A DNA stretch of 64,000 nt. Source: Marasmius tenuissimus (taxonomy: Eukaryota > Basidiomycota > Agaricomycetes > Agaricales > Marasmiaceae). The position numbers were made by a program, and so were the translations under genes. Positions 34,495 to 45,957 of this stretch are shown here, in pieces; position 1 is the stretch's first letter, and each line of letters begins with the position of its first letter. The stretch is from assembly GCA_029532415.1 (NCBI GenBank), contig JAQOTA010000013.1, forward strand, positions 62,001-126,000, in the 5' to 3' direction. The notes below the pieces were generated by a model. The model had not been told where the DNA came from. It made no database searches and worked only from the letters and a program-made list of their open reading frames with translations.

Positions 34495-36396
34495 ATGCCT
34501 TTCGTCAACGTTACCTACAATGATGGTGTGTCCTCTGTTCGTAGTCACCGAACTACCGCCACTGACTCGGTCAACACAGCGAGCGACATTTCGTATACCG
34601 ATTCTGAGGGTACTACGACTGTCTACAATGCGGGAGATATTGCTTGGATCCTCGCGTCTGGTGCCCTTGTGTGGCTGATGATTCCGGGACTTGGGTATTT
34701 CTATTCGGGATTGTTGAGAAGGAAGAACGCCCTCTCCATGATGTGGTTGAGTGTGTGCATCCTAGCTGTTGTGTCGTTCCAGGTCCGTTCCCTCTTCCTT
34801 CTGAACCTCGACGGGGTACTCAACCTTCATTTCTTAGTGGTTCTTCTGGGGTTATTCACTAGCATTCGGCGACGGAAGTGCCTTCATCGGGAATTTGAGT
34901 GAGCTTCACGCATCCATGATTTCCTTATCCGTCGACGTCGAACCCTTCCTCAGATCACTTTGGCCTCATGAAGGTCTATGGAGACCCTTCGCCTGGAACA
35001 GACCGCCTCCCTGCCCTCGTTTTCTGCTTCTACCAGATGATGTTCGCAGCCATCACGTACGTCGTTTCCTCGCTTCCGCATCATGACATGGCAAATCTTG
35101 AATACCCTCAAACCACAGTCCGATGATTGCTTTCGGTGCATTTGCGGAACGTGGAAGGCTCGGCCCCGTCCTCGCTTTGACATTCATCTGGACGACCATT
35201 GTCTACGACCCCATTGCGTGTTGGACATGGAACGCCAATGGCTGGTCTTTTGTGATGGGTGGATATGACTTTGCTGGTGGCTCTCCCGTCCATATCTCCT
35301 CTGGAACTGCTGCTTTGGCGGTTTCGATTTACCTCGGAAAGCGAAAGGGATACGGAACCGAGAGGCTCGCGTATAAGCCTAACAACACAAGCTATGTCGT
35401 TCTCGGAACGGCGTTCCTCTGGTTTGGTTGGTTTGGATTCAACGGAGGAAGCGCCCTGAGTGCCAACTTGCGTGCTGCGATGGCTTGCTTCGTTACCAAC
35501 TTGGCTGCCAGCGTTGGTGGGATTACCTGGATGCTCTGGGTCGGTCATTTTGTTTGCCTCCGAAGGTCCGCCTCCAACTGACCATCGTCGATTCCAGGAT
35601 TATCGGGTTGAGAAGAAGTGGTCGGCTGTTGGTTTCTGCAGTGGGGCCATTGCTGGGCTTGTTGCTATAACACCTGGATCTGGTTACGTTGGTGCTCGTA
35701 TGTTTATCCTTTAAATGGGAAGCTCATTCACTAACGAACGTCTCCGATAGCTGCGGCTGTCCTCTTTGGCTTCCTCGCCGGAACCCTCTGTAACTTTGCC
35801 ACTCAATTGAAGTTCTTGTTGAGCTACGACGATACCCTTGATGTGCGTGTCGGTTATGCTTTCTCCCTTCTCACTTTTCTAATTATCCCACTCTCTTAGA
35901 TCTTTGCCTCTCACGCTGTTGGTGGCGTCATTGGCAATATCCTCACAGGTATCTTTGCGCAGAAGCAGATTGCCGCCCTGGATGGTATTGCCGATATTCC
36001 GGGTGGATGGTTGGACCGCCACTTCGTTCAACTTGGGTACCAAGTCGCCGACTCGGTCGCTGCGATGGGATACTCATTCGTTGTTACCGTGAGCTCTCGA
36101 ACCTTTTCTATTCTCGCGAGACGTGAACTGACCCCTCTGACCGACCATAGACGATAATCCTCTGGGCGATGCATTTCATTCCTGGTCTTCGTCTACGGGG
36201 AACTGAGGAAGCTGAGATTGTCGGCCTCGACGAGTATAGCTTGGGCGAGTTTGCCTATGACTATGTCTGTATTGAGCAAGAGATTGGACATGATATCGAG
36301 ACCAAGGGTGGGGAAATGATGTCGGGAGGACGGGAGCCGCATCATCGCCATGAGAACGGATCGTCGAAGAGTACTGTTCAGGAAGAGAAGCCCTGA
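34495..36396 (+). CDS. ammonium transporter (AMT/MEP family)
   Basis: A gene of about eight exons from ATG 34495 to TGA 36394..36396. The N-terminal tail is followed by YNAGDIAWILASGALVWLMIPGLGYFYSGLLRRKNALSMM, the opening helix of MEP proteins. Then come WFFWGYSLAFG, MMFAAITPMIAFGAFAERGRL, GGSPVHISSGTAALA (first pore histidine), FLWFGWFGFNGGSAL, GFCSGAIAGLVAITPGSGYVG and FASHAVGGVIGNILTGIFAQ (second pore histidine), so the twin-His pore is intact. The hydrophilic C-terminal tail contains IGHDIETKGGEMM. The protein should carry ammonium across the plasma membrane; the MEP2-like tail means a sensor role is possible but unproven. GATA sites upstream suggest induction under nitrogen limitation. 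Confidence 0.96.
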
Positions 36397-37928
36397 TTTT
36401 GTTCTGGGAGGTGGGAGCTGTTGTCCGTCTTTCTTACATGCTACCGCGTTTTTGAGGGTTGTTGCTATCTTTCTAGCCAGATCTATTATCCTTGCCTTGA
36501 TCATATCGTCTTGAACTAGTCTTGTATTCTACCTAGTACCCACTCGTGCATAGTTATTCATGGTTTTGATTGCACGTCTATCGGTGGCTACGTGTAGTAC
36601 TGTTGTTGGACGTAGTTGGGTCAGGCCCTGAGAAGACTGAGTCGAAATAGCGTATGGCTATGGGAACAGTGATTGATCGAGCGCCCACAAGTGCCCATAA
36701 GATAGCGTGGGAACGCCTATCTACAAGCGCGTTCGCTTGCTCGGGCCGCGGCTAAACGTCTTTCAACAACGTCCATCGTCGTCTGTGCGTCGTTTACTCC
36801 CTTGAAGAATTTTGCTGTCATCGTCGCGTTCATGCTTCCGAATTTCTACCCTATAATGACTCCTCGCGAATAATCAAGGTCAAATCAAAGCCACGTTGCG
36901 TTTTGTGATGTGTTTCAACTGCCGAAAAGATGATACTAGGAAGGTATGGGAAATGTTATGACGACGGATCTAGCTGAATTTTTTGCCATGAATCCAGAGT
37001 ATTTCGCGCTGCTCGATAACCTACAGCTTCCGACATTCACTGACCTGGAGTACTCATATCATTTTCGAAGCTTGTCAGTCGTCTCCTGGTCCTAGGAGGA
37101 GGAGGGAACGATCTACCGGGTAAATGCTTGGTCTGATGCCTATCTTGGTAGTGCGGGAAGCTCGCGTTCACCTCGCATGGTTAGTCAAAACGAGATAGCA
37201 ACATCGACAAAACGTACTTATCGTTAGGAATGAAGGATGTAGCTTTGACAATGCTGCCTCTTGAACTGACACAAGGCATGTTTCGGAATACGGGAAAAGG
37301 CTGAGGGGTGCGTCTATAGCTTGTTGTTCTCCCGTTATGTCAACTCCTAATAAATTGTCTTCTATGTACAGGAGAGCTCGAGAGCTGCACGAGGACGCCT
37401 CAATGAGTCTCGACACGATATGGAATTATGAATTACCGCAGAGGCCAACATTCCTATACAGTCTAGCAGGGGGTATGATAAATTTTCTTTACGCTTTGAT
37501 TAATGAATGTAACCCGACAGGTCTGCCCCATTCTCTCACACCATCTCACGAAGGGAGCTTTTGCCCTACTTCCTCCAACATTCCAGTCAGGTCAACAACA
37601 TTGACTTGCGAATCATTCTCATCCTTATGTGGGACCTATCATCATCACGATGAGTGGAGTCAGCCTTTGCTATGCAGACGTAACAGACGTACCCAGGGAA
37701 TGGCATAACCCATCCCGAAGTTAAATTACACCATCAATCCAACAATAGATGCCCGCCCTAATCCCATCTACCGCTCAAGTGACCAATGCCCCGGATTTAT
37801 ATCTAGGTTCTTCCTTATATCTACCCACGACTTCTTCCCCCGTCCATCAGTTCCTCCTACAGTCGCGTTTTTTGGTGATCCCATCGGTCCAGAGTTGTGA
37901 TCATCGAACAGCACGCCAGTCTCGCACT
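36397..37928. other. intergenic
   Basis: About 1.5 kb. A minus-strand frame near 36720-36830 reads MNATMTAKFFKGVNDAQTTM and stops after about 38 residues; I do not recognise it. A frame in line with the next gene reaches back to an ATG at 37749, but those 60 extra codons look like leader sequence. Confidence 0.4.
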
Positions 37929-39293
37929 ATGACGAAGAGCTCCGCTTCCTCTGTTTCATCGAAGGCTTCTCGACCTCGACGACCCCCGTCCCCTGTGTCG
38001 TTGTATGGCGCTGGCGGGTTTGGAGCAGCACCTCCCAAACAGCCTCGCCCTCTCGTTCAAGTAGAGAAGAAACCCAAGCCCAATTCCGTGTCTCATCGAA
38101 GAACACCCTCCACTTCGACCGGTACCTCTCGAAAGTCGGACGACTCGGGCTCTACTCACACAGGGTCGAGCGGTAGTATCAGGAGTATTGAGAGCTTGAA
38201 AAATTTTGGGATCCCAGGCTGGAGGAAGAAGAGAGCTGCTGCCGCTAACGCTTCTTCACTCCCCACTACCCCGAACCCGCAGGGAACATTTGACCCGACG
38301 CCTTCGAACAAGCCTCTTCCATATCGAGAGGACGAAGAGTATCTACGGTCTGAAGCAGAAAATCTCGTGCGGCAATTAGATAAGGCTACGCGAACGTTTG
38401 GAGAACGGGTTCCCGTCGAGTACATCCTCCGGAAAAACTCCGCATCAACCTCAGCATCGACATCTTCAGCACCAGCACCACAGCAGTCGTTACCCATTCT
38501 GGAGGTCACTCCGGTCTCTGATACATCATCTATACGAATGAGGCAACAACGTCCTCCGATACTTAAAGATCTGTCGATTCCTGAGCCACCCCCACCACCT
38601 TCCAAGGACTTGTTCGTTGAATGTCTGTTCCGACCAGATAGCATGGTTCTACCCAGCGAGGACGGTCACGATCCTGATAGTCCAGTCCTTCCCAGCCAAG
38701 ATTATCACTATGTGAAGAACATACCAACCCTACCCCCGATTTCCACGACTACACCTCTCTCCGAAGACTCAGAGCCCGAAGAACCCTCACCTATATTCTT
38801 CTCTCGGGCTCAAGAACTGCCGGAAGCATTACCACCACCTCCTTCTATCGTAAACCCAGCTGAGGATGGCCACCCCGAACGTACAATCCCATTGCTATTA
38901 CGCCAGCCACGCCCTAAGGTCAGGTCACCTTCCACACGACCAGCAACATCGCATGCTGCGCCTTCACTCCAATCGTCTCTCGCTTCTCCATCTGTCGCAA
39001 GCGTAGATGACAGCTTCCTGCTCAAAACCTCCACACCCGCGCGACAACCCCTTTTAGTGCGACCGAAAACGTCACACGCCGGATTCATGGCAGTCGAGGC
39101 CAGTCCAGCTTACCCACGTCCTGATTCTCCCTTCCAGAACAGTACCGTTCCATTCCACGCGTGGCTGAGTACGACTTGGCCTTCTGAGAAGGAGCCTCCT
39201 GTCGTAAGGCAGGATCTTGGTCAGGGATGGAGCGGTGAATGGAATCGCTCAGACATGCAGGATGTCATATCGCAACTGAGACAGTTGAAGTGA
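37929..39293 (+). CDS. intrinsically disordered fungal protein, function unknown
   Basis: A single open frame without introns. I place the start at ATG 37929 (MTKSSASSVSSKASRP, 454 residues), because the sequence upstream in the same frame (from 37749) lacks the composition of the rest. The protein is mostly disordered: Ser/Pro/Thr-rich, with several basic clusters (RPRRPPSP) and proline runs. Two segments look folded or conserved: NFGIPGWRKKRAAAANA (about residues 90-106) and YREDEEYLRSEAENLVRQLDKATRTFGERVPVEYILRKN (about 132-170), a probable short coiled coil. The end, DMQDVISQLRQLK, is also helical. Repeats of VLPS-(E/Q)D occur near residues 238-256. No function can be assigned; a scaffold or regulatory protein is possible. 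Confidence 0.7.
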   Translation: MTKSSASSVSSKASRPRRPPSPVSLYGAGGFGAAPPKQPRPLVQVEKKPKPNSVSHRRTPSTSTGTSRKSDDSGSTHTGSSGSIRSIESLKNFGIPGWRKKRAAAANASSLPTTPNPQGTFDPTPSNKPLPYREDEEYLRSEAENLVRQLDKATRTFGERVPVEYILRKNSASTSASTSSAPAPQQSLPILEVTPVSDTSSIRMRQQRPPILKDLSIPEPPPPPSKDLFVECLFRPDSMVLPSEDGHDPDSPVLPSQDYHYVKNIPTLPPISTTTPLSEDSEPEEPSPIFFSRAQELPEALPPPPSIVNPAEDGHPERTIPLLLRQPRPKVRSPSTRPATSHAAPSLQSSLASPSVASVDDSFLLKTSTPARQPLLVRPKTSHAGFMAVEASPAYPRPDSPFQNSTVPFHAWLSTTWPSEKEPPVVRQDLGQGWSGEWNRSDMQDVISQLRQLK

Positions 39294-40527
39294 CGGCGGG
39301 GAGGATAACGGTTTGTCGTTGCCGATGAATGAAAAGCAATATGGTATTGATTTGCCAGGTACGAGGGTGGCTCGTGTGGACGATTGGTTCCGATGCTGTA
39401 GGGGCAGACGCAGGGGATCGCAGTTTGCGTTTTCTTTTCTTTTAATTTGCACCTTTCTTGGACTTATGCATCTTGCCATATACCATTCTCCTTCGTTACT
39501 TACAGTTTGCCCGCAAGGGGAACTCGGGAGACGGTGTCCTCTGCCCACTTTTTGTATCGAATACACGATCAGGCTGGGCAGGCACTACGTCCAGCCCTTC
39601 TTGAACGGATTTATCCTACTACCTATATATGCATTATTTACATACCCGTGTTGCCACTGCCGCAAGGCAACACATAAATTCCAGCACTCTCATTTTGTTG
39701 TTGTACAGTACGACTGTATGTATACTGCTATCGCTCAACTCTGTTTCATCGTGTTCGGTAATATTGTGATCCCACAAATGGGTGTAACGTGATTTTCGCA
39801 TTCAGGGATTGGTTGACCAGTAATGATTTATCGTACTGATGGTAAAAGAGGGTGTTGAGCTTACTGGTCTTCAACTTGTGTGGCAAGGGACAACAGAGGA
39901 TAACGGGCAAAAGCGACGTACGGTGTACTTGACGCGACGCGATTGATCACGTGTAATCCGCGAGGAAGCGTGACCTCCCCAACGACTCAGCTCAGTTCTT
40001 GTTCCCCTTCCTCCATCATCTTCGCCATTCTTCAATGAAGGTAATCCAAATCTTTTCTCCTATCGAATAATATCTCTTTGAACCGAATTACTGACGCCTG
40101 AATACCGGTTTTCACGACGATGAGGTCGGCGGTCACCCTTCTCAGGGTAACACTGGGTTGCAGCCTATAGTTTTATGAGGTGCGTTTCTGATCATGAGAG
40201 CTAAGGCTTTTTGTAACTATCGTTTCTGTTCGATACAGTTTGAACCGGACTCTCCGGTTTCCCCGAGCCCATCTCAGTTATGGGATAGTTTGGAAACATC
40301 ATTATGATCATACGTTCCGAGTCGCTGTAGGCTGCCAATGGTGAATGTTACGTCTGCTCAACGCCGGATGGGTTGATATGGCACTGCGACGGGCGAGCTG
40401 TATGTCATAACAGCTCACATTCCATTCAGAATGTAGACCGGTCAGGTTGATTTCCAAAGTTTCACTACCTGGCAAGTTTGTTACAAAAGGACAACCTAAC
40501 CTCATTTGGTCTATGAGGTCCCCCAAA
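39294..40527. other. intergenic
   Basis: About 1.2 kb holding the 3' end of the disordered-protein gene and the promoter of the GST gene. A 159-codon plus frame (39313..39792) has no recognisable family and spans a likely 3'-UTR. No TATA box or repeat is evident. Confidence 0.45.
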
Positions 40528-41556
40528 ATGCTTACATTGCATTATCTCAACGATTCTCGTGCTCAAAGGATTCTCTGGCTTTGTGTGCGGTCCGCCTTTG
40601 TCGTCATATCGAACCAAAGATACTAATCGAGCCTACAGGAAGAACTATCCATTCCCTACGTGTTGAAAGCATACCAACGTGACACCACTTTCCGGAGAGC
40701 CCCACCAGAACTTGCAAGTGCCGGAACCTTGGGTAAATCTCCCAGCATTGAGGACAGCGGCGAAGATGGATCGAAGAAGGTCGTCCTGGGAGAAAGCGGA
40801 GCTATCGTTCGTGCGTTGATCTGATTTGATGCCTTTCGTCCGAAAATTGACAATTTTCTGCTCAGAATACTTGATCACAATGTACGCGAAGGACACTGAA
40901 ATGTACGTTGAATCTGGAAGCGATGGGTGGTCCGAAGATCTATTCTGTGAGTTACTTTACTCTATGAAGCGCAGACGGTGGCCGTATTCAGACTTTTTAT
41001 GAAGACACCCATCTTGCGGAGGGCTCGTTACAACCGCTTCTGATGATGCCTTTATTCACGGAGGTCTACAAGCTCGGTGCCGATGGACAAGACATGAAAT
41101 CTATCCGGGAGAAGTATATCAACCCCAACTTGTTCAAGTTTGGCAAGCTGGTAAGTATGGTTTCGGTCGCTTTGACTGCATGCCTTCAGCTCTGAAACAT
41201 ATCCAAAGATTACGGATCGTCTACTCGCTGTCGGTCCAGGAAAATATCTGGCTGGGAGGAGCTCACCAACAGCGGCAGACTTTATGATGTCCTACACACT
41301 CGAAGCATTTATTGCACGAGCGCCACAGGAGGCTATTAGCGATGAGATCCGGTCTTATGTGAAGACTATTCATGAGAGGTGAGATTCATACAATATCCCT
41401 TCTCTTGTTTCTAACTTCAACGACTCTCCCCTGGGTATCATAGGCCTGCTTACAAACGGGTGCGTGTATAGCATTAAGGCACATCAGACGATCTAACCTC
41501 AAACTCAACGACAGGCATTAGTGAAAGGTGGCCCCTTTTCAATGATTGGGTGCTGA
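40528..41556 (+). CDS. glutathione S-transferase (Gtt1-like)
   Basis: Seven exons (40528..40584, 40639..40810, 40866..40946, 41005..41150, 41209..41378, 41444..41459 and 41515..41556) give 227 residues, the normal size. The N-terminal thioredoxin-fold domain reads LTLHYLNDSRAQRILWLCEEL...YQRD, then GTLGKSPSIED and GESGAIVQYL (the SNAIL-like glutathione site). The all-helical C-terminal domain has FYTHLAEGSLQPLLMMPLF, GKYLAGRSSPTAADFMMSY (the conserved Asp-capped N-box) and HERPAYKRALVKGG. These match fungal Gtt1-type enzymes, which conjugate glutathione to electrophiles and are often membrane-associated. Exon 6 is only 16 nt. For intron 3 I chose the 58-nt form because it restores FYTHLAEG. 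Confidence 0.92.
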
Positions 41557-42292
41557 TAATATCGGCAGAGCTTCTTACTCGCCACCTCGTATACGAGGAC
41601 ATCTTGTGCTACCCTTGTCCGTCATAGTCAATTATGATTTTTGTGTATCTCATTCGCCTATGATGATCTTTGCGTGCGCTTTCTCTGATTTTGGACCACC
41701 AGCAGAAGGGTTGAAGCAATCCTACTAGCGGGTGAAACTCCGCGATCATTTCCCCGTAACGTTGCAGGTCCACATACAATGGCGAGCAGCCAGACCATAT
41801 GAGGGCTCGAGGTGAGCGGCCAATTACAATCTCTTGTCTTGATTCAACCCCGCTGAATAGAAGTAGTGCTTTCAACACTACGAAACACGGGCTACGGCGA
41901 TACATGGCCGGGCAGGCTGTTGGCTCAAGGCCCTGTGGACTTTAGAACAGGGCGTGCCTGAGGTCGAGGGGTCGGTGCTTACCCTGTGTTCTATTCACCC
42001 TCAGTGCCACAAGAGCGACGGGTGCGTGAAACCTCCCGTCTCGTTTATTCTTTCGAAGCGCAAAACCTCGACCGCTTTGCTCTCCCTTCCCTAAACCAGT
42101 GCATAACCCGGTGTCTCTATTCATCGCTCGTAGGGTTGGGACTCGATGCCGTGTTGCCCACCTCCCGCCCACCCAACCTGGCCGTTTCTTGAATGCTCGA
42201 TACTGCTAGCGCTCCCGAGTTCGCCTTGACGGAAGGGCGCCCATAGACGCACGAGTCTTTCAGCTTTCAGGACTTCGTCGGGGAGAACCCAG
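41557..42292. other. intergenic
   Basis: About 740 bp between the GST gene and the next promoter; no recognisable feature. Confidence 0.5.
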
Positions 42293-42300
42293 TATAAAAG
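42293..42300 (+). promoter_or_regulatory. TATA box of secreted-protein gene
   Basis: TATAAAAG lies about 140 bp upstream of the ATG at 42438 and is followed by a long C/T-rich leader, typical of highly expressed fungal genes. Confidence 0.65.
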
Positions 42301-42437
42301 CCACCATTTGTTCCTTCTCTATTCCTCACTTTACTTTCCTTCCCTTGGAACTCGAGGCCTTTTGTTATACACTTTCTTCGGTGCTTAACCTCTTTGCTCT
42401 TCTACGCTTCTCTTTCTATTTTCTTTTACTTGTAACG

Positions 42438-43591
42438 ATGATCTCCACGATTTTCACTCTCGCCGCCACCTCCTTGTTGGCCACTGTCTCTGCTACGCCT
42501 TTCGCTCGCGACGCGGGGTGCACTCCCAACTTCAACGGATTCCCTGTCGCTGTCAAGTCTTCAGACTCAGACGCGTCGTTTGGTGTTGGAGGTGTATCTA
42601 CCTTCCTGTTCCAGCAGAATGGCAAGGTTCCCACCAGCTTCGTTATCAAGTATGTGGTTCGCATTAACCTCAGAGGGTGTACACTCATCCATTTTTTTGC
42701 AGGAACTCCAACGATCCCAATCAAGCTGTGACGGTCGTCGGGAACAGCTTGCTCGGTCTTCAGCCCGCTTCAACCACCGGCACTGTTGGGTAAGCTCAGG
42801 TCGAACGTTTGCCAAATGTCCCCTTGACCACTGACCGTATCCACTAAAGGAATCAACTCTTCTTTGTCAACTGTAACACGTGTGGCGACAACAACGGAGT
42901 GATTGGTGGCCGATGCAATCTCCAATCCGTCAGCACCGGTCTCTGTTACGATGCCACGGTCGCACAGCTCAAGCCTTGCGATGTGTCCAACGCGGCTCAG
43001 GCGTTTGATTTCGTCAAGGCTCCCGGAAGCGGCTTCCAGAAGCGTCAGAGCGATGTCTGCACTCCCGTGTTCAATGGGGAGCAGATTAGCGTTCTCTCTG
43101 CGAGTCAAGATTCGGAGTTGTTCGTCGGTGATGCGAGGCACTTCTTCATCCAACAAGACGGGAAAGTTCCCAGCAAATTCATCATCAAGTGAGTTACCCC
43201 ACCCCCTCCTTGTTATGATCGTCGACGTTTTGGCATGCTGATGCATTTGAAAAACTTACCTAGGGATGCTCACGACGTCAACAAGGCTGTAACCTTCGTT
43301 AACAACGACCTGAAGTTGACGCCCGTCGATGTCACCGGAGCTGACAAGTACGTTGTTGGTGATGATGATTTTGCTGTTGCTGATGATTGATTTTGCGATA
43401 GGAGCCAGCTCTTCAACATCAACTGCCGTGCCTGTACTCCTGCCAACCCCATGTCCTCCCACAAGTTCCTGGCAGAGGTTTGTTCCATCTCGGTTGCCGA
43501 CGGCAGCAAGTGCTTGGACATCAGTGACAGCGCGCCCCAGCCCTGTGAGGCTAAGGAGTCTCAGTCATTCGCTCTGGCTCTTAGTCACTAA
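42438..43591 (+). CDS. secreted protein with two tandem homologous domains
   Basis: Five exons (42438..42649, 42703..42789, 42850..43188, 43264..43347 and 43402..43591) give 303 residues. Residues 1-19 (MISTIFTLAATSLLATVSA) form a clear signal peptide. Domain 1 begins CTPNFNGFPVAV and contains FLFQQNGKVPTSFVIKN; domain 2 begins CTPVFNGEQISVL and contains FFIQQDGKVPSKFIIKD. Each continues AVT(F/V)V...L and QLF(F/N)(V/I)NC. The two halves are plainly an internal duplication. A Lys-Arg pair at 164-165, just before domain 2, is a potential Kex2 cleavage site that would release the domains separately. Six or more cysteines per protein suggest disulfides. I know no enzymatic function for this basidiomycete family; the fold may be trefoil-like (inference). 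Confidence 0.85.
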
Positions 43592-43874
43592 ACGGTGTTC
43601 GGAAGGAGATCGGTGAGAATACGTATTGTGGGGTGGTGAACGGCGGTCATCGGACTTTTCTTGTTATGCACCTGGACTTTCTTTGATTTATTACTTGATG
43701 TTTTCGGGTTTGTTGTTGTGGTTTTAATGATTTTTTATTGGTGGTGATATGACGGCCTTGATTCCGTGCGCAAAGCTGAATTCGGCTGACGCTATTCTCA
43801 AAATCGTAGGTAAGAGTCAACTGTAGTATGCTCTGCATGCGAATGGGATGTCCTATTAATGTCCACTGTTCCCT

Positions 43875-44698
43875 CTACCTACATATCAGCTTCACCTGCT
43901 CGCACAGCCGTCCAATCCTCCCATTAGCCCACCCACAAGTCTCCCTCCACTCCCTACTATCCTCTCCATAGACTATGTTCACACACCAAACAAACGACAC
44001 GACAATAAAATCTGCAAACGTTGGATTCTCTCCTCCCATGACGAACGTCCCTTCCTGCTTCCCAAAAGCTCTCCCGAGAGCCTCAAAACTCCCACGGACC
44101 TTCGCCCACGCCTCCTCCGTCTCGAGTTCAAGGTCGAGGATCTTGCTACCTAGCGACCTTCGCTGTTTTGCGAGAAGCTCGGGAGATAAGAGGGATTTGA
44201 ACTCGGGACGTAGAACTGGGTATAGCGCGAACATATTTGAGAGGACTGTGTTGGTGAACGCGTACTGGAGGACCCGTGTTCCTGCGGGTATGACCCTCGG
44301 GGTGCTTGGGTATGTTTCGTCGAGGTAGTCGGCGATCTCAAGAGGGTCGGAGACGATGAGGTTCGTCTCGGAGTCGTGGATGAAGGGGATGGAGTAGGAC
44401 GGTCGAGTGTGAGAGTCCTGCTTGGAGCTTGGAGGGCATGAAGCCAATAGGGACTCAGTCTTCCTTTGTATGTCGTCACGGTTAATGTTGTGTCTCTCGT
44501 GTGGAATTCCTTTGTAGTTTAGGATGAGCCTAGACATGGCCAGTGGCGGGAGGTTGATCGTGAGATTCTGTGAAAAAGTCCGGGACGTGTATCTGAACGT
44601 GAAAAAGCTACTTACAATACACTGCGAGTGAAGGGCAGATAGCCTACCGATAATGAGTCCGTTGATGCATCTGGGGCTAGTTCGTAGAAATGGATCAT
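43875..44698 (-). CDS. glutathione S-transferase (etherase-like fungal class)
   Basis: Exons 44648..44698 and 43875..44567 give 247 residues. After a short first exon (MIHFYELAPDA) comes MSRLILNYKGIPHERHNI, the form found in fungal etherase-like (LigE-related) GSTs, where R-x-x-LNYKGI follows the active-site loop. YSIPFIHDSE and VSDPLEIADYLDETYP supply the glutathione-binding strand and helix. The C-terminal domain has GGENPTFADFIVVSFVWCVNIV. The usual catalytic Ser/Cys stretch (WSPNT-type) is replaced by NLTINLPPLA, so activity may differ. Relatives bind or cleave aromatic ethers in lignin-derived compounds; that role is inferred. The gene is convergent with the secreted-protein gene. Confidence 0.85.
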
Positions 44699-45865
44699 CG
44701 AGTTATAGTGTATGTAGTGTCGCGGGGAGAAGGTCGTGTAGTTGCTTCTGAACCCACCTGGAGGTATTTGTGTAAGGTTTGAAGGCGCTCGGAGGTCTCC
44801 AATACCCCGTAGCTATTCACACTGTACCTATCAGCGTTTCCTAGGAATTGGATTAATCCCTCGGAGGTCGGCTTTAACGAAGATGCCGAACTTCCCCAAG
44901 CCAATGTCAATATACGCCTTGTATACACCTGGTCGTAAAACAGTTTGGATCATTTACTGTGGCCCTGTAGAATCCTATGTCAGTACCAGCAGAACAAGGG
45001 CCGCGCGGGTCTCGGTGATCTCAATTCCGAGGTCCCGAGGGGTTTAGTTCGGCTACGGCTTCTGATTACTCAGACATATCGAGCTCATGTTCAAGCAATC
45101 GAAAGGAGGTCCGGGTCGATACTTACCTCCCTCTAGCAGTGTGCGCTCCTAGGGTGGCCCCAGCTACGGGGTAGTTCCCATGCTACCGGGACACCTGAGC
45201 GGGCGGCGGTAGAGGTACAGTATTTATACTACGATGAATATATTCCATTCTTAGCTTTGGCCATGGGTGCTGTAAATGTGATACGAATCGCAATCAAGAT
45301 CCTCGGAGAAACGGTGATCGCCCACTTTAGAACATGGAGGTGCTCGGGAGTCCCAACAACCCCTTGGACTTCGGTTGGCTCCAATCAGCATGTAGTCTGC
45401 TCAGCGGCTGCCAGTGCCAATCGACTATTCGCGTTCGCGCCGCGCCCCGACGGTGCGCTGTGATATTCTCATGATTCCCATCCCGCTTCGATTCGCACTA
45501 GCTTCAGCCGTTCGTTCAAGCAACAAGCTCGATTCAACAATCGCTCAAGTTGGACCCATTTAGGCCCACAAAGCATGTTTGTGTGGCCATCGGCGTGCGG
45601 AATTCTCCTTCAGTGTCACTTTCCCCACATTTCCGTGAACCGGCTCCGTCTCGAGTTCCACTGCCACTACCAGACTCCGGAGAGGGGGAGGAGGGTAGAT
45701 GCAGGATATAAGTGGTACTTCATCATCTTGTAATCATGATGAGGTACATGGAGCTAGAGCCAGCCAGCTCAATTGAAACGACTTCGGGCTGGCAAATCAG
45801 ATCAGAGTCTCAAAAAATAGACGGACGAAGGACTGCGATGATTGCTCAGCCTTCGAAAATAAACA
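44699..45865. other. intergenic
   Basis: About 1.2 kb upstream of the GST gene. Only short frames occur and I see no recognisable gene. Confidence 0.45.
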
Positions 45866-45957
45866 GGGCCTGACCGGGAATTGAACCCGGGACCTCCTCG
45901 ATAAGATCGTACACTGACGAGCCCTAACAAGGAATCATACTACTAGACCATCAGGCC
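45866..45957 (-). tRNA. tRNA-Pro (AGG) with 20-nt intron
   Basis: Acceptor halves GGCCTGA (from 45957) and TCAGGCC pair, with discriminator C. The D arm GTCTAGTAGTATGAT and T arm CCGGG-TTCAATT-CCCGG are typical of nuclear tRNA-Pro. The anticodon stem CCTTG/CGAGG closes a loop TTAGGG, anticodon AGG. A 20-nt intron follows position 37. Confidence 0.9.

Noticed and set aside
38156..38644. 162-codon minus-strand frame under the disordered-protein gene
   Set aside because: Its composition mirrors the Ser/Pro-rich sense frame and it has no motif; treated as a shadow.
40947..40974. A 28-nt intron in the Gtt1-like GST
   Set aside because: Too short for a spliceosomal intron, and it would insert extra residues. 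The 58-nt form ending at 41004 restores the family text FYTHLAEG.
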